Source: WFZT01 sp964398355
GTDB lineage: Bacteria > Hydrothermota > Hydrothermia > B15-G9 > WFZT01
Assembly (NCBI GenBank): GCA_964398355.1
Contig: CAYNMM010000118.1
Coordinates: 1-17,567, forward strand
DNA: 17,567 bases
Reading direction: 5' to 3'
The position numbers and the translations under genes were made by a program. Every line of letters begins with the position of its first letter. The first letter of the stretch is position 1. Positions 1 through 6,450 of the stretch are shown in pieces. The notes under the pieces were generated by a model. It ran no database searches, was not told the DNA's origin, and saw only the letters and a list, made by a program, of their open reading frames with translations.

Positions 1-256
1 CCGCAAGCGGGAGGGGAGGTTGTAGGTGGATTCTCCCACTCCGTGGGAGGGGAGACGGTTGATGATCCCCTCCCGTAAACGGGAGGTTGGAGATAGCTCC
101 ACTCGCATAGCGGAAGGGGATCGGATGTGATTCTCCTCGTAAACGGAAGGTTGGGGGTAGCCCCACTCACATAGCGGAAGGGGGGATATAATCCCTCCCA
201 TTAATGGGAGGGGAGGTTGAAAGTGATTCCTCTCACATAACAGGAGGGGAAGCTTT
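1..256. repeat. Left-end array of short GC-rich palindromes
   Basis: About eight imperfect palindromic units follow each other with centres near 5, 41, 77, 108, 141, 171, 202 and 237, a spacing of about 30-36 bp. A typical unit is CTCCCGTAAACGGGAG (7-bp arms). The unit at 193-212 is a perfect 20-bp palindrome. The linkers are semi-conserved (gaggttg-a-g-tgattc type), so the whole unit is repeated, not only the stem. No gene is visible in this stretch. The same family fills the right end of the window. Function is unknown. The window probably starts inside the array. Confidence 0.85.
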
Positions 257-303
257 AGAAGTGGTGTTTTCCTGAATGAACCGGTCGTCTTGGGGGAACG
301 GTT

Positions 304-358
304 AAAAAAACGAGGTGGGGCGCCTCCTCGCAGAGGAGGCGCCCCACCTCATTTTTTT
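304..358. terminator. Bidirectional intrinsic terminator
   Basis: A perfect inverted repeat has 18-bp arms (312-329 and 333-350) and a 3-base loop (GCA). It is flanked by seven A residues at 304-310 and seven T residues at 352-358. On the minus strand the A run becomes the U tract, so the hairpin ends transcripts of the leftward mevalonate operon 24 bp after its last stop codon. On the plus strand it would stop read-through from the repeat array. Confidence 0.93.
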
Positions 359-374
359 AAACTCCATTCACTCC

Positions 375-764
375 CTAAATCAACACAAATTTGTACCCGT
401 ATTCGATTATTCCGCTCTTGCCCTCCGCATTTATCTTCCTGAACACAACCCGGACACGCTTTCCAATTTCCACTTCATCCGGCGTACAATCAGTTACCTG
501 TGCTGTGAGCTTAGCACCGTCATCCATCTTTGCTATGGCAACGACATAGGGTTTTTTGGTCTTGAAATCATCTGGTGGTGTGTAAACAACTGTATAAGTT
601 ATGATCTCGCCTTCTTCAGCGAGCCTGTAGGGCTCAAGATCCCTTGAGCCACAGGCATTACACACCTGTCTCGGAGGAAAATGAATCTTCCCGCACTTTT
701 TACACTTTGTTGCCTCAAGTCTATATCTTTGCGGAATGTGTGGATAAAATCTTTGGATTGGCAT
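375..764 (-). CDS. DUF35 zinc-ribbon/OB-fold protein, partner of thiolase and HMG-CoA synthase
   Basis: This 129-residue protein has the DUF35 layout. An N-terminal rubredoxin-like zinc ribbon carries cysteines C21, C24, C35 and C38 (CKKCGK...CNACGS). An OB-fold of beta-strands follows from about residue 50 (EGEIITYTVVYTPP onward). In archaea such proteins bridge acetoacetyl-CoA thiolase and HMG-CoA synthase in one complex and help pass the intermediate between them. Both of those enzymes are encoded immediately upstream, with 14 bp between the thiolase stop and this start. An AAGGAGG ribosome binding site (770-776 on the plus strand) supports the ATG at 764. It is the last gene before the terminator. 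The family call is firm; the bridging role is inferred from the neighbours. Confidence 0.92.
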   Translation of the reverse strand: MPIQRFYPHIPQRYRLEATKCKKCGKIHFPPRQVCNACGSRDLEPYRLAEEGEIITYTVVYTPPDDFKTKKPYVVAIAKMDDGAKLTAQVTDCTPDEVEIGKRVRVVFRKINAEGKSGIIEYGYKFVLI

Positions 765-778
765 TGTTTTCCTCCTTT

Positions 779-1933
779 TTAGTCAATTCTCTTTAAAATG
801 TGGACAGTGGAGCTTGCACCTGAGCCCCCCATGTTCTGAGCAAGTCCTATTCTGGCGCCTTCGACCTGTCTCTCACCAGAGACTCCCCACAGCTGTTCTG
901 TTATCTCCACTATCTGAGCCACGCCGGTTGCTCCCACAGGATGACCTTTTGATTTGAGTCCGCCGGAAGTGTTAATTGGAATTTTACCGCCGATCTTCGT
1001 AAGACCCTGTTCTACAGCCTCACCGCCTTTGCCTTTCTCAAAGAATCCGAGATCCTCTGTAACAATTATTTCAGCAATGGTAAAGCAGTCGTGCACCTCG
1101 GCAAGATCAATGTCTTCAGGTCCGACACCTGCCATTTTGTAGGCTATTTCAGCCGCCTTTTTGACTGCCGGAAGCTCGACATAGGACTCCCTATCTGCAA
1201 GTGCAATGGAATCGGTCGCTGCTCCAGAGCCGATAATCTGGACAATGGGCCTCTTTGAAATCTTCTTTGCAAGCTCCACTGGCGCGAGAATAATGGCAGC
1301 GGCTCCGTCTGTTACAGGTGAGCAGTCAAGAAGGTTGAGGGGATCAGCAACGGGTGGGGAGTTCAGAACTGCCTCGACAGTAATCTCCCTTTGATACTGT
1401 GCTCTCGGGTTTTTGGCTCCATTTGCGTGGTTTTTAACGGAAACCATGGCAAGCTGTTCTCTCTTTGTGCCGAATTCGTACATGTGTCTTCTTGCCATAA
1501 GGGCGTAAAGGGCAGGGAAGGTGAGTCCATGGAATGCCTCGTATTCCTGGTCAGCTGCTGTGGCAAGTGCAGCTGTGAAGTCCTCACCGGTCCACATTTT
1601 TTCAACTCCGCCGACGAGGACGATGTCACTCATTCCTGAAGCCACTTCAATAAATCCCATTCTGACGGCCATTCCCCCTGATGCACATGCCGATTCCACG
1701 CGAACAGATGGGATTGGAGTTTGACCAAGGTAATCTGCCATGAGAGCACCAACATGCTCCTGTTTGCTCCATAGTCCAGGGGACATGGATGCGACGTACA
1801 TGGAATCAATATGATCCACCCCGGCATCATCAATTGCCATTAAAGCTGCCTCGACAAAAATGTTTCTTATATCCTTTTTCCAGAGCTCACCCCATTTGGG
1901 CCAGCCAACTCCGATGACAGCTACATCTCTCAT
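779..1933 (-). CDS. Thiolase, archaeal-type acetoacetyl-CoA acetyltransferase
   Basis: The 384-residue protein matches the archaeal/SCP-x-like thiolase branch in length and motifs. The nucleophilic cysteine is C83 in ESACASGGMA. An HDCF motif lies at H281-C283, and GHPVGATG with the second catalytic histidine at H331. The C-terminal loop reads NMGGSG rather than the CxG of classical biosynthetic thiolases, as in this branch. The expected reaction condenses two acetyl-CoA into acetoacetyl-CoA in the cytoplasm. The equilibrium is unfavourable, which suits coupling to the HMG-CoA synthase encoded 11 bp upstream. The start has an AGGAGGAG site overlapping the end of the HMG-CoA synthase gene. A role on another acyl-CoA is possible, but the three-gene context favours mevalonate synthesis. 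Confidence 0.9.
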   Translation of the reverse strand: MRDVAVIGVGWPKWGELWKKDIRNIFVEAALMAIDDAGVDHIDSMYVASMSPGLWSKQEHVGALMADYLGQTPIPSVRVESACASGGMAVRMGFIEVASGMSDIVLVGGVEKMWTGEDFTAALATAADQEYEAFHGLTFPALYALMARRHMYEFGTKREQLAMVSVKNHANGAKNPRAQYQREITVEAVLNSPPVADPLNLLDCSPVTDGAAAIILAPVELAKKISKRPIVQIIGSGAATDSIALADRESYVELPAVKKAAEIAYKMAGVGPEDIDLAEVHDCFTIAEIIVTEDLGFFEKGKGGEAVEQGLTKIGGKIPINTSGGLKSKGHPVGATGVAQIVEITEQLWGVSGERQVEGARIGLAQNMGGSGASSTVHILKRID

Positions 1934-1944
1934 TTTTTCTCCTC

Positions 1945-2997
1945 CTATTCGTTCATTAAAATTTTCTCTCTAAATTTTGCATACTGTCCGTACGTAAGAT
2001 AGCGTTTTCTTGGTGTGTTAATCTGGTCCCAGACTTTCGGAACGAGGTCACGTACTTCATTTATTCTATCTGTGACCTTAAAAATGAATGCATCACTTCC
2101 AGCTCCTGATCCGAATGAGACCATGAGTATCAGATCACCGGGATTGGCATGATCAAGTGAGGCCGAAAGACCGGTTGGTGATGCTCCTGAGTAAAAATTG
2201 CCTGTATAAGGGACAATCAATCCTTTTTCATACTGTTCTTTAGTAAACCCTAATTTCCTGGCTGCCCTCATGGGGAAAGAGGCATTTGGCATATGAAATA
2301 CAGCAAATCTGAAATCTTTTGGTGTCAATCCAGCTTTTTTCATTATTCCATTAGCTGCACTCAATACATGATGGAAATAAGCAGGATCTCCCGTGAATCT
2401 TCCACCATGCTTCGGATATGGTCTTGTCTCTCTTCTCCAGAAATCTGCTGTATCGGTTGTATAAGAATAGGTCTCAATAACCTCAGCAATAACCTTCTCC
2501 CCCTTTCCGAAGATAAAGGCAGAACCGCCGGCTGCAGCAGTATATTCGAGTGCATCACCAGGGGCTCCCTGAGATGTGTCAGCTCCGATTCCCATCGCAT
2601 ATTTCATGTGGCCGGCTTTGACATGAGTATACGCCACAAACATAGCCTCTGAGCCAGCTTTACAGGCGAATTCATAGTCGGCGATATGGATTTCAGGTAC
2701 CATACCAAGAGCTTCTGCAACCACTGTTCCCGAGGGCTTGACTGCATAGGGATGCGACTCTGAACCTATGTAAAGTGCGCCAATTTCACTGGGATCAATT
2801 CCAGCCCGCACAAGTGCATATTTAGCCGCCATATAGGAGATGGTGATCGTGTCCTCATCCTGTCCTGGAACCGTTTTCTCGAAGACTTTTATCCCGTTTT
2901 TTATAGCTTCTGCATTATCTCCCCACTGCTTTGCAATTTCCTCGACTTTTATCCTGTATATGGGCACATAAGACCCATATCCGATTATTCCTATCAT
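1945..2997 (-). CDS. Hydroxymethylglutaryl-CoA synthase, archaeal type
   Basis: The 350-residue protein has the length and motifs of archaeal HMG-CoA synthases, shorter than eukaryotic ones. The catalytic triad is visible: E80 in GSESHPYAVKP, C112 in EFACKAGSEA and H235 in FHMPNA. It condenses acetyl-CoA with acetoacetyl-CoA to HMG-CoA, the first committed carbon skeleton of the mevalonate route to isoprenoids. It sits between a PLP lyase gene and the thiolase gene, with gaps of 10 and 11 bp, so it is in the same operon. A strong AAGGAGGTT site overlapping the upstream TAA fixes the ATG at 2997. No HMG-CoA reductase or mevalonate kinase lies in the window; they must be elsewhere if the pathway is complete. 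Confidence 0.93.
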   Translation of the reverse strand: MIGIIGYGSYVPIYRIKVEEIAKQWGDNAEAIKNGIKVFEKTVPGQDEDTITISYMAAKYALVRAGIDPSEIGALYIGSESHPYAVKPSGTVVAEALGMVPEIHIADYEFACKAGSEAMFVAYTHVKAGHMKYAMGIGADTSQGAPGDALEYTAAAGGSAFIFGKGEKVIAEVIETYSYTTDTADFWRRETRPYPKHGGRFTGDPAYFHHVLSAANGIMKKAGLTPKDFRFAVFHMPNASFPMRAARKLGFTKEQYEKGLIVPYTGNFYSGASPTGLSASLDHANPGDLILMVSFGSGAGSDAFIFKVTDRINEVRDLVPKVWDQINTPRKRYLTYGQYAKFREKILMNE

Positions 2998-3007
2998 ACT
3001 AACCTCC

Positions 3008-4204
3008 TTAAATTTTGAGGCTGTTTAAAGCCCTATCAAGGTCCTCAATTAAATCATCGGGATCCTCAATGCCTACAGATAACCTAACCAATCCCTGATG
3101 AATACCCGCCTTTGCAAGCTCTTCATCAGAATAAGTTGAATGGGTCATTGAAGCTGGATGCTCGATATAGGAATCAGTGTCTCCAAGTGAAACTGCAAGT
3201 GCTGGTATTTTAACACGTTCGATGAGTTTTTTCCCCGCCTCCTTACCGCCTTTAACGATAAAGCTCAGAACACCTGAATACATCCCATTCATCTGCTTTT
3301 TTGCAACTTCATGCAAAGGATGATCAGGCAGGCCAGGGTAGAGTACACGTTCCACCATAGGATGTCCGTTTAAAAATTCTGCCACTTTCATTGCATTCTC
3401 TGAATGTTTTCTCACTCGAACGGCAAGTGTTTTAATGCCACGCAGTATGAAATAGGCGTTAAAAGGACAATAGTTCGCTCCAATATGAGAAACTATATCG
3501 TGCTTTAATGTGTGGATGAAATCTTTTTTTCCAACCACTATTCCCCCTATAGTATCTCCATGGCCAGACAGATACTTTGTCATACTATGAAGTACAATAT
3601 CGGCACCAAGTTCGATGGGTCTCTGGGTTATAGGGGTAGCAAATGTGTTGTCCACTGCGAGGGGAATGCCATACTTTTTCGTTATTTCAGCTGTTTTCTC
3701 AATATCAACAATATCAAGTGTTGGATTCGCAGGGGTTTCAATATAAACAAGTTTTGTTTTCTCATCGATATGGTTCTCAAGTAACTCATGGAATTTAACA
3801 GCAGGGATGTAAACTACATCAATATTAAACTTTCTTCTGGCAAGTTCAAAAAAGGCAAATGTTCCACCATAAACAGGATCAGATACGATCACTTTATCAC
3901 CAGAATCACAGGTTGTAAATACGACTGCTGAAACAGCAGCCATTCCGGATGCCGTTGCCGCTCCTGCCTCTGCCCCCTCGAGAAAGGCCACTTTTTCCTC
4001 AAGATAATCTATGGTGGGATTTCCAAGACGGGTGTAAACATACCCTTTTTCCTCACCACTAAAAATCCTTGCGCCGTGATCTGCGCTTTTAAACACAAAA
4101 GACGACGTTTGATAAATTGGTATTCTGTGTGACCCTGTTTGAGGGTCATGTTCATGTCTTGGTCCATGCACTACTTTTGTATCCAGACGCATGTCAGGGT
4201 CCAT
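3008..4204 (-). CDS. PLP-dependent Cys/Met-metabolism enzyme, methionine gamma-lyase or cystathionine gamma-synthase family (copy 1)
   Basis: The protein belongs to the fold-type I Cys/Met-metabolism PLP family. Visible motifs, in numbering from the upstream ATG at 4234, are YTRLGNPT (about 67-74), ASGMAA (95-100), ETPANPT (166-172), DNTFATP with the pyridine-binding D195, and the Schiff-base lysine K220 in SMTKYLSGHGD. I prefer the ATG at 4204 (398 residues). It has a perfect GGGAGGT six bases upstream, whereas the ATG at 4234 has none and would add ten non-conserved residues. The active-site cysteine typical of Pseudomonas-type methionine gamma-lyase (YGC) is glycine here (VYGGTF), so gamma-lyase and gamma-synthase activity cannot be separated. 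Near the substrate loop it reads GANYCPFNAY where copy 2 has GGILSPFNAY, which suggests a different substrate preference. Confidence 0.88.
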   Translation of the reverse strand: MDPDMRLDTKVVHGPRHEHDPQTGSHRIPIYQTSSFVFKSADHGARIFSGEEKGYVYTRLGNPTIDYLEEKVAFLEGAEAGAATASGMAAVSAVVFTTCDSGDKVIVSDPVYGGTFAFFELARRKFNIDVVYIPAVKFHELLENHIDEKTKLVYIETPANPTLDIVDIEKTAEITKKYGIPLAVDNTFATPITQRPIELGADIVLHSMTKYLSGHGDTIGGIVVGKKDFIHTLKHDIVSHIGANYCPFNAYFILRGIKTLAVRVRKHSENAMKVAEFLNGHPMVERVLYPGLPDHPLHEVAKKQMNGMYSGVLSFIVKGGKEAGKKLIERVKIPALAVSLGDTDSYIEHPASMTHSTYSDEELAKAGIHQGLVRLSVGIEDPDDLIEDLDRALNSLKI

Positions 4205-4230
4205 GTTTTTACCTCCCAAAAAAATTTCGT

Positions 4231-5412
4231 TCAAATTTGTGAAAGAGCCCTATCCAGGTCTTCTATAAGATCCTCCGGGTCTTCTATTCCAACTGACAGT
4301 CTGATAAGTCCCTCGTGAATACCAACTTTCCTTAACTCTTCCTCTGAATAGGTAGCATGTGTCATTGAAGCAGGATGTTCTATCAGGGAATCAGTATCCC
4401 CAAGGGAGACTGCAAGAGCAGGGACTTTGACGGATTCAAGGAGCTTTCTTCCCGCCTCTCTCCCTCCTTTAATGATAAAACTTACCATTCCGGAATACAT
4501 GCCGTTCATCTGCCTCTTTGCAACCTCGTGTAAAGGATGATCTGGAAGACCCGGATACATTACCTTCTCAATTTTAGGGTGCCCATGTAAAAATTCTGCA
4601 ACTTTTAAAGCATTTTCGGAATGCTTTCTCACTCTAATAGCGAGGGTTTTAATTCCCCTCAAGATTAAATAAGCATTAAAAGGTGAAAGTATTCCACCAA
4701 GGAACCTCAATTCAGCGTCTTTCATTGGTCTTAAAACATCCCTTGGACCTACAATTATACCCGCAATAGTATCCCCATGACCTGATAAATACTTTGTCAT
4801 GCTGTGTATGACAAAATTTGCACCAAGTTCTATAGGCTTTTGAATTATGGGAGTGGCAAAGGTGTTATCAACTGCAAGAGGGAGTCCGTACTTCCCGGTT
4901 ATTTTTGCTGTACTCTCAATATCAACAATGTCAAGAGTAGGATTCGCCGGCGTTTCTATATAAACAAGTTTCACGTCATCATCCAGGTTATCTTCAAGTT
5001 CTTCATGGAATAAATTGGCGTGGATGTATGTAACTTTCACTCCGTATTTCTCCTTTAACATTTCAAGTAATCCGTAGGTGCCACCATAAAGCGGGGAAGA
5101 AGCTACGATTCTGTCACCCGATTTTAGAAATTTGAAAAAAAGCGTATTTACTGCTGCCATTCCCGAAGCTGTAGCCAGTCCATATTCTCCACCTTCAAGA
5201 AATGCCACTTTCTCCTCAAGATACTCCACTGTAGGATTTGACCTTCTGGAGTAAATAAAGCCGTGCTCCTCGCCATTGAATATCCTTTCAGCATGTTTCG
5301 TATCTTTAAAAACAAACGTTGTGGTCTGGTAGATAGGCATTCTATGTGCCCCGGTGAGGGGATCATATTCGTGACGGGGACCATGAACAACTTTTGTATC
5401 AATCCCTTTCAT
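4231..5412 (-). CDS. PLP-dependent Cys/Met-metabolism enzyme, methionine gamma-lyase or cystathionine gamma-synthase family (copy 2)
   Basis: This 393-residue paralogue of the next gene in the operon shares the family motifs: YSRRSNPT (54-61), ASGMAA, YGGTYG, ETPANPT, DNTFATP with D182, and the PLP lysine K207 in SMTKYLSGHGD. The C-terminal stretch (SLGDTDS, EHPASMTHATY, RLSVGIEDPEDLIEDL) resembles methionine gamma-lyases. The active-site GGILSPFNAY is canonical. The likely reaction is gamma-elimination or gamma-replacement on a homoserine- or methionine-type substrate; which one cannot be decided. The ATG at 5412 has a GGGAGGT site eight bases upstream. It overlaps the stop of a 25-codon small ORF by ATGA. 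The gap to copy 1 is 26 bp from its preferred start. By eye roughly two thirds or more of positions are identical between the two copies, a tandem duplication. Confidence 0.88.
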   Translation of the reverse strand: MKGIDTKVVHGPRHEYDPLTGAHRMPIYQTTTFVFKDTKHAERIFNGEEHGFIYSRRSNPTVEYLEEKVAFLEGGEYGLATASGMAAVNTLFFKFLKSGDRIVASSPLYGGTYGLLEMLKEKYGVKVTYIHANLFHEELEDNLDDDVKLVYIETPANPTLDIVDIESTAKITGKYGLPLAVDNTFATPIIQKPIELGANFVIHSMTKYLSGHGDTIAGIIVGPRDVLRPMKDAELRFLGGILSPFNAYLILRGIKTLAIRVRKHSENALKVAEFLHGHPKIEKVMYPGLPDHPLHEVAKRQMNGMYSGMVSFIIKGGREAGRKLLESVKVPALAVSLGDTDSLIEHPASMTHATYSEEELRKVGIHEGLIRLSVGIEDPEDLIEDLDRALSQI

Positions 5413-5486
5413 GGATTAACACCTCCCGGAGATATTCCACCCCCTGCAACTGTGTAATCCAGGAATTTTGAAAGGCATCCACACAT
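5409..5486 (-). CDS. Candidate 25-residue leader peptide upstream of the PLP lyase genes
   Basis: A small ORF runs from ATG at 5486 to a TGA that overlaps the lyase ATG (ATGA, 5409-5412). It begins MCGCLSKFLDYTVAGGG and is glycine- and proline-rich at its C-terminus. The lyase ribosome binding site lies inside its last codons (Pro-Gly-Gly-Val), so translation of the two could be coupled. The ORF fills almost the whole gap between the lipoprotein stop (5492) and the lyase start, and its composition looks protein-like (CxC at the start, no low-complexity run). Against it, no good ribosome binding site precedes the ATG; the nearest GGAG is about 17 bases away inside the lipoprotein gene. No known family is recognised. 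Confidence 0.45.
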   Translation of the reverse strand: MCGCLSKFLDYTVAGGGISPGGVNP

Positions 5487-5491
5487 AAATT

Positions 5492-6178
5492 CTATCGAAG
5501 TAACTCCAATTTTGTGGTGAAAGTCGTATCTGTCACACCAGAAGAACTCGAGTCTTTGACATTTACTGATATAAGCTCCTTGACCATACCAATATCGGGG
5601 GCAAAGTACACGTCTTTTATGGTAAAGACATGGCCTATCCCATCAGGTCCCCCTATTTCTCTTGAATCCAGTATTCTTATTGAATACACGTTCTCAAAGC
5701 TCCCAGCTGGTGTCTCAACATCACCAAGGCCAAGGACCTCGCCCGTCCTTGAATGGTTTATCCAGAATGTATCTTCTCCCACTGGGACGACATTGGAATA
5801 GAAATCGTCCCATGCATTTCCTACCACGAAAGGCTTTTCATAAAGTAGAATAAAAATTCTGTCTTCCAGCTTTATATCTTCCCCATTCGGGCCAACAATA
5901 GAAGTATCCTCAAGGGAGTAGAAAGCCGAAGATGTGGAGAACAGGTAAGTCCTCGTACCATCATAATTTTCAAAGATTAACATGGTATCCTCACCCAGCA
6001 AAGTATCCCCTACTATGGAAATCGTTACCGTGTCAGTATCATTCAGCAAATACGTCCAGCTTTTACCAACCTCGAAAGGAAAGTAATTATAGTAAGTGCG
6101 GTCAATGAGGGGAGACTTTATACACGAAGTTAAAAGGAGTGTAGTTAACGTTACCACCAAAAGCTTTCTTGAAATCAT
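5492..6178 (-). CDS. Predicted lipoprotein of unknown function
   Basis: The 228-residue product starts with a typical lipoprotein signal: basic MISRK, a hydrophobic stretch, then the lipobox LTSC with the lipidated cysteine at C19. The mature part is rich in beta-strand, Asp, Thr and aromatic residues. It includes a YFPFEVGKSWTY stretch soon after the cysteine and PAGSFENVYSIRI near residue 160, seen by eye in other secreted lipoproteins of the 'vGn-WtY' type. It should be anchored to a membrane and exposed outside the cytoplasm. It is the first gene behind the leftward promoter and lies 79 bp from the first lyase gene, with the small ORF between. A shared transcript is likely, but nothing in the protein links it to isoprenoid or sulfur metabolism. 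Confidence 0.75.
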   Translation of the reverse strand: MISRKLLVVTLTTLLLTSCIKSPLIDRTYYNYFPFEVGKSWTYLLNDTDTVTISIVGDTLLGEDTMLIFENYDGTRTYLFSTSSAFYSLEDTSIVGPNGEDIKLEDRIFILLYEKPFVVGNAWDDFYSNVVPVGEDTFWINHSRTGEVLGLGDVETPAGSFENVYSIRILDSREIGGPDGIGHVFTIKDVYFAPDIGMVKELISVNVKDSSSSGVTDTTFTTKLELLR

Positions 6179-6184
6179 TTGCTT

Positions 6185-6213
6185 ATTATAACAATGTATA
6201 AAAAAATGGTCAA
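6185..6213 (-). promoter_or_regulatory. Sigma70-type promoter for the leftward operon
   Basis: Read on the minus strand: TTGACC (6208-6213), a 17-base spacer, then a perfect TATAAT (6185-6190). Only six bases separate the -10 box from the lipoprotein ATG at 6178, so transcription should begin at or within a base or two of the start codon. No ribosome binding site is present. A leaderless mRNA is therefore inferred. Confidence 0.8.
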
Positions 6214-6415
6214 CTTTACTAAAAGCCTGAATTGAAGCCGTCTTTTGCCACCTAAACTTACAGCCTTTTGTATAAAGTACACTCCTGGTGAGCTACATTT
6301 ATTTTGCTAAACTTGGCGAGAAGCTTTTGCACATTTTTGATTTGAAGAATTTTTCTATCTTCTGGTAGATTTCAGCAGTCGAGATTAAAAAATCCACGGA
6401 CTTTAAATCACACAC

Positions 6416-6444
6416 TTGACTACTATACATTTGTATAGTATACT
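6416..6444 (+). promoter_or_regulatory. Sigma70-type promoter of the lexA operon
   Basis: TTGACT (6416-6421), a 17-base spacer and TATACT (6439-6444) form a good promoter. The -10 box ends six bases before the lexA ATG at 6451, so the transcript is expected to be leaderless or nearly so. No Shine-Dalgarno sequence precedes the ATG. The spacer and parts of both boxes are covered by the 6421-6440 palindrome, so a bound repressor would block RNA polymerase. Confidence 0.8.
6421..6440. promoter_or_regulatory. Probable LexA operator (SOS box)
   Basis: The palindrome TACTATACATTTGTATAGTA has perfect 9-base arms around a central TT. It lies 10 bp before the lexA start and fills the promoter spacer, as expected for autoregulation of lexA. 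The sequence differs from both the E. coli CTGT-N8-ACAG box and the Gram-positive GAAC-N4-GTTC box. LexA operators vary between phyla, so this may be a lineage-specific SOS box. Assignment rests on symmetry and position. Confidence 0.78.
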
Positions 6445-6450
6445 AAAGCC

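Noticed and set aside
1..256. CRISPR array
   Set aside because: The period is near 35 bp, but the repeated part is a degenerate palindrome, the linkers are themselves similar to each other rather than unique spacers, and no cas genes are present.
6299..6430. 43-codon minus-strand ORF starting inside the LexA operator
   Set aside because: It looks mildly protein-like (about DFLISTAEIYQKIEKFFK), but it has no ribosome binding site, no promoter of its own and no recognisable family. Too short to support.
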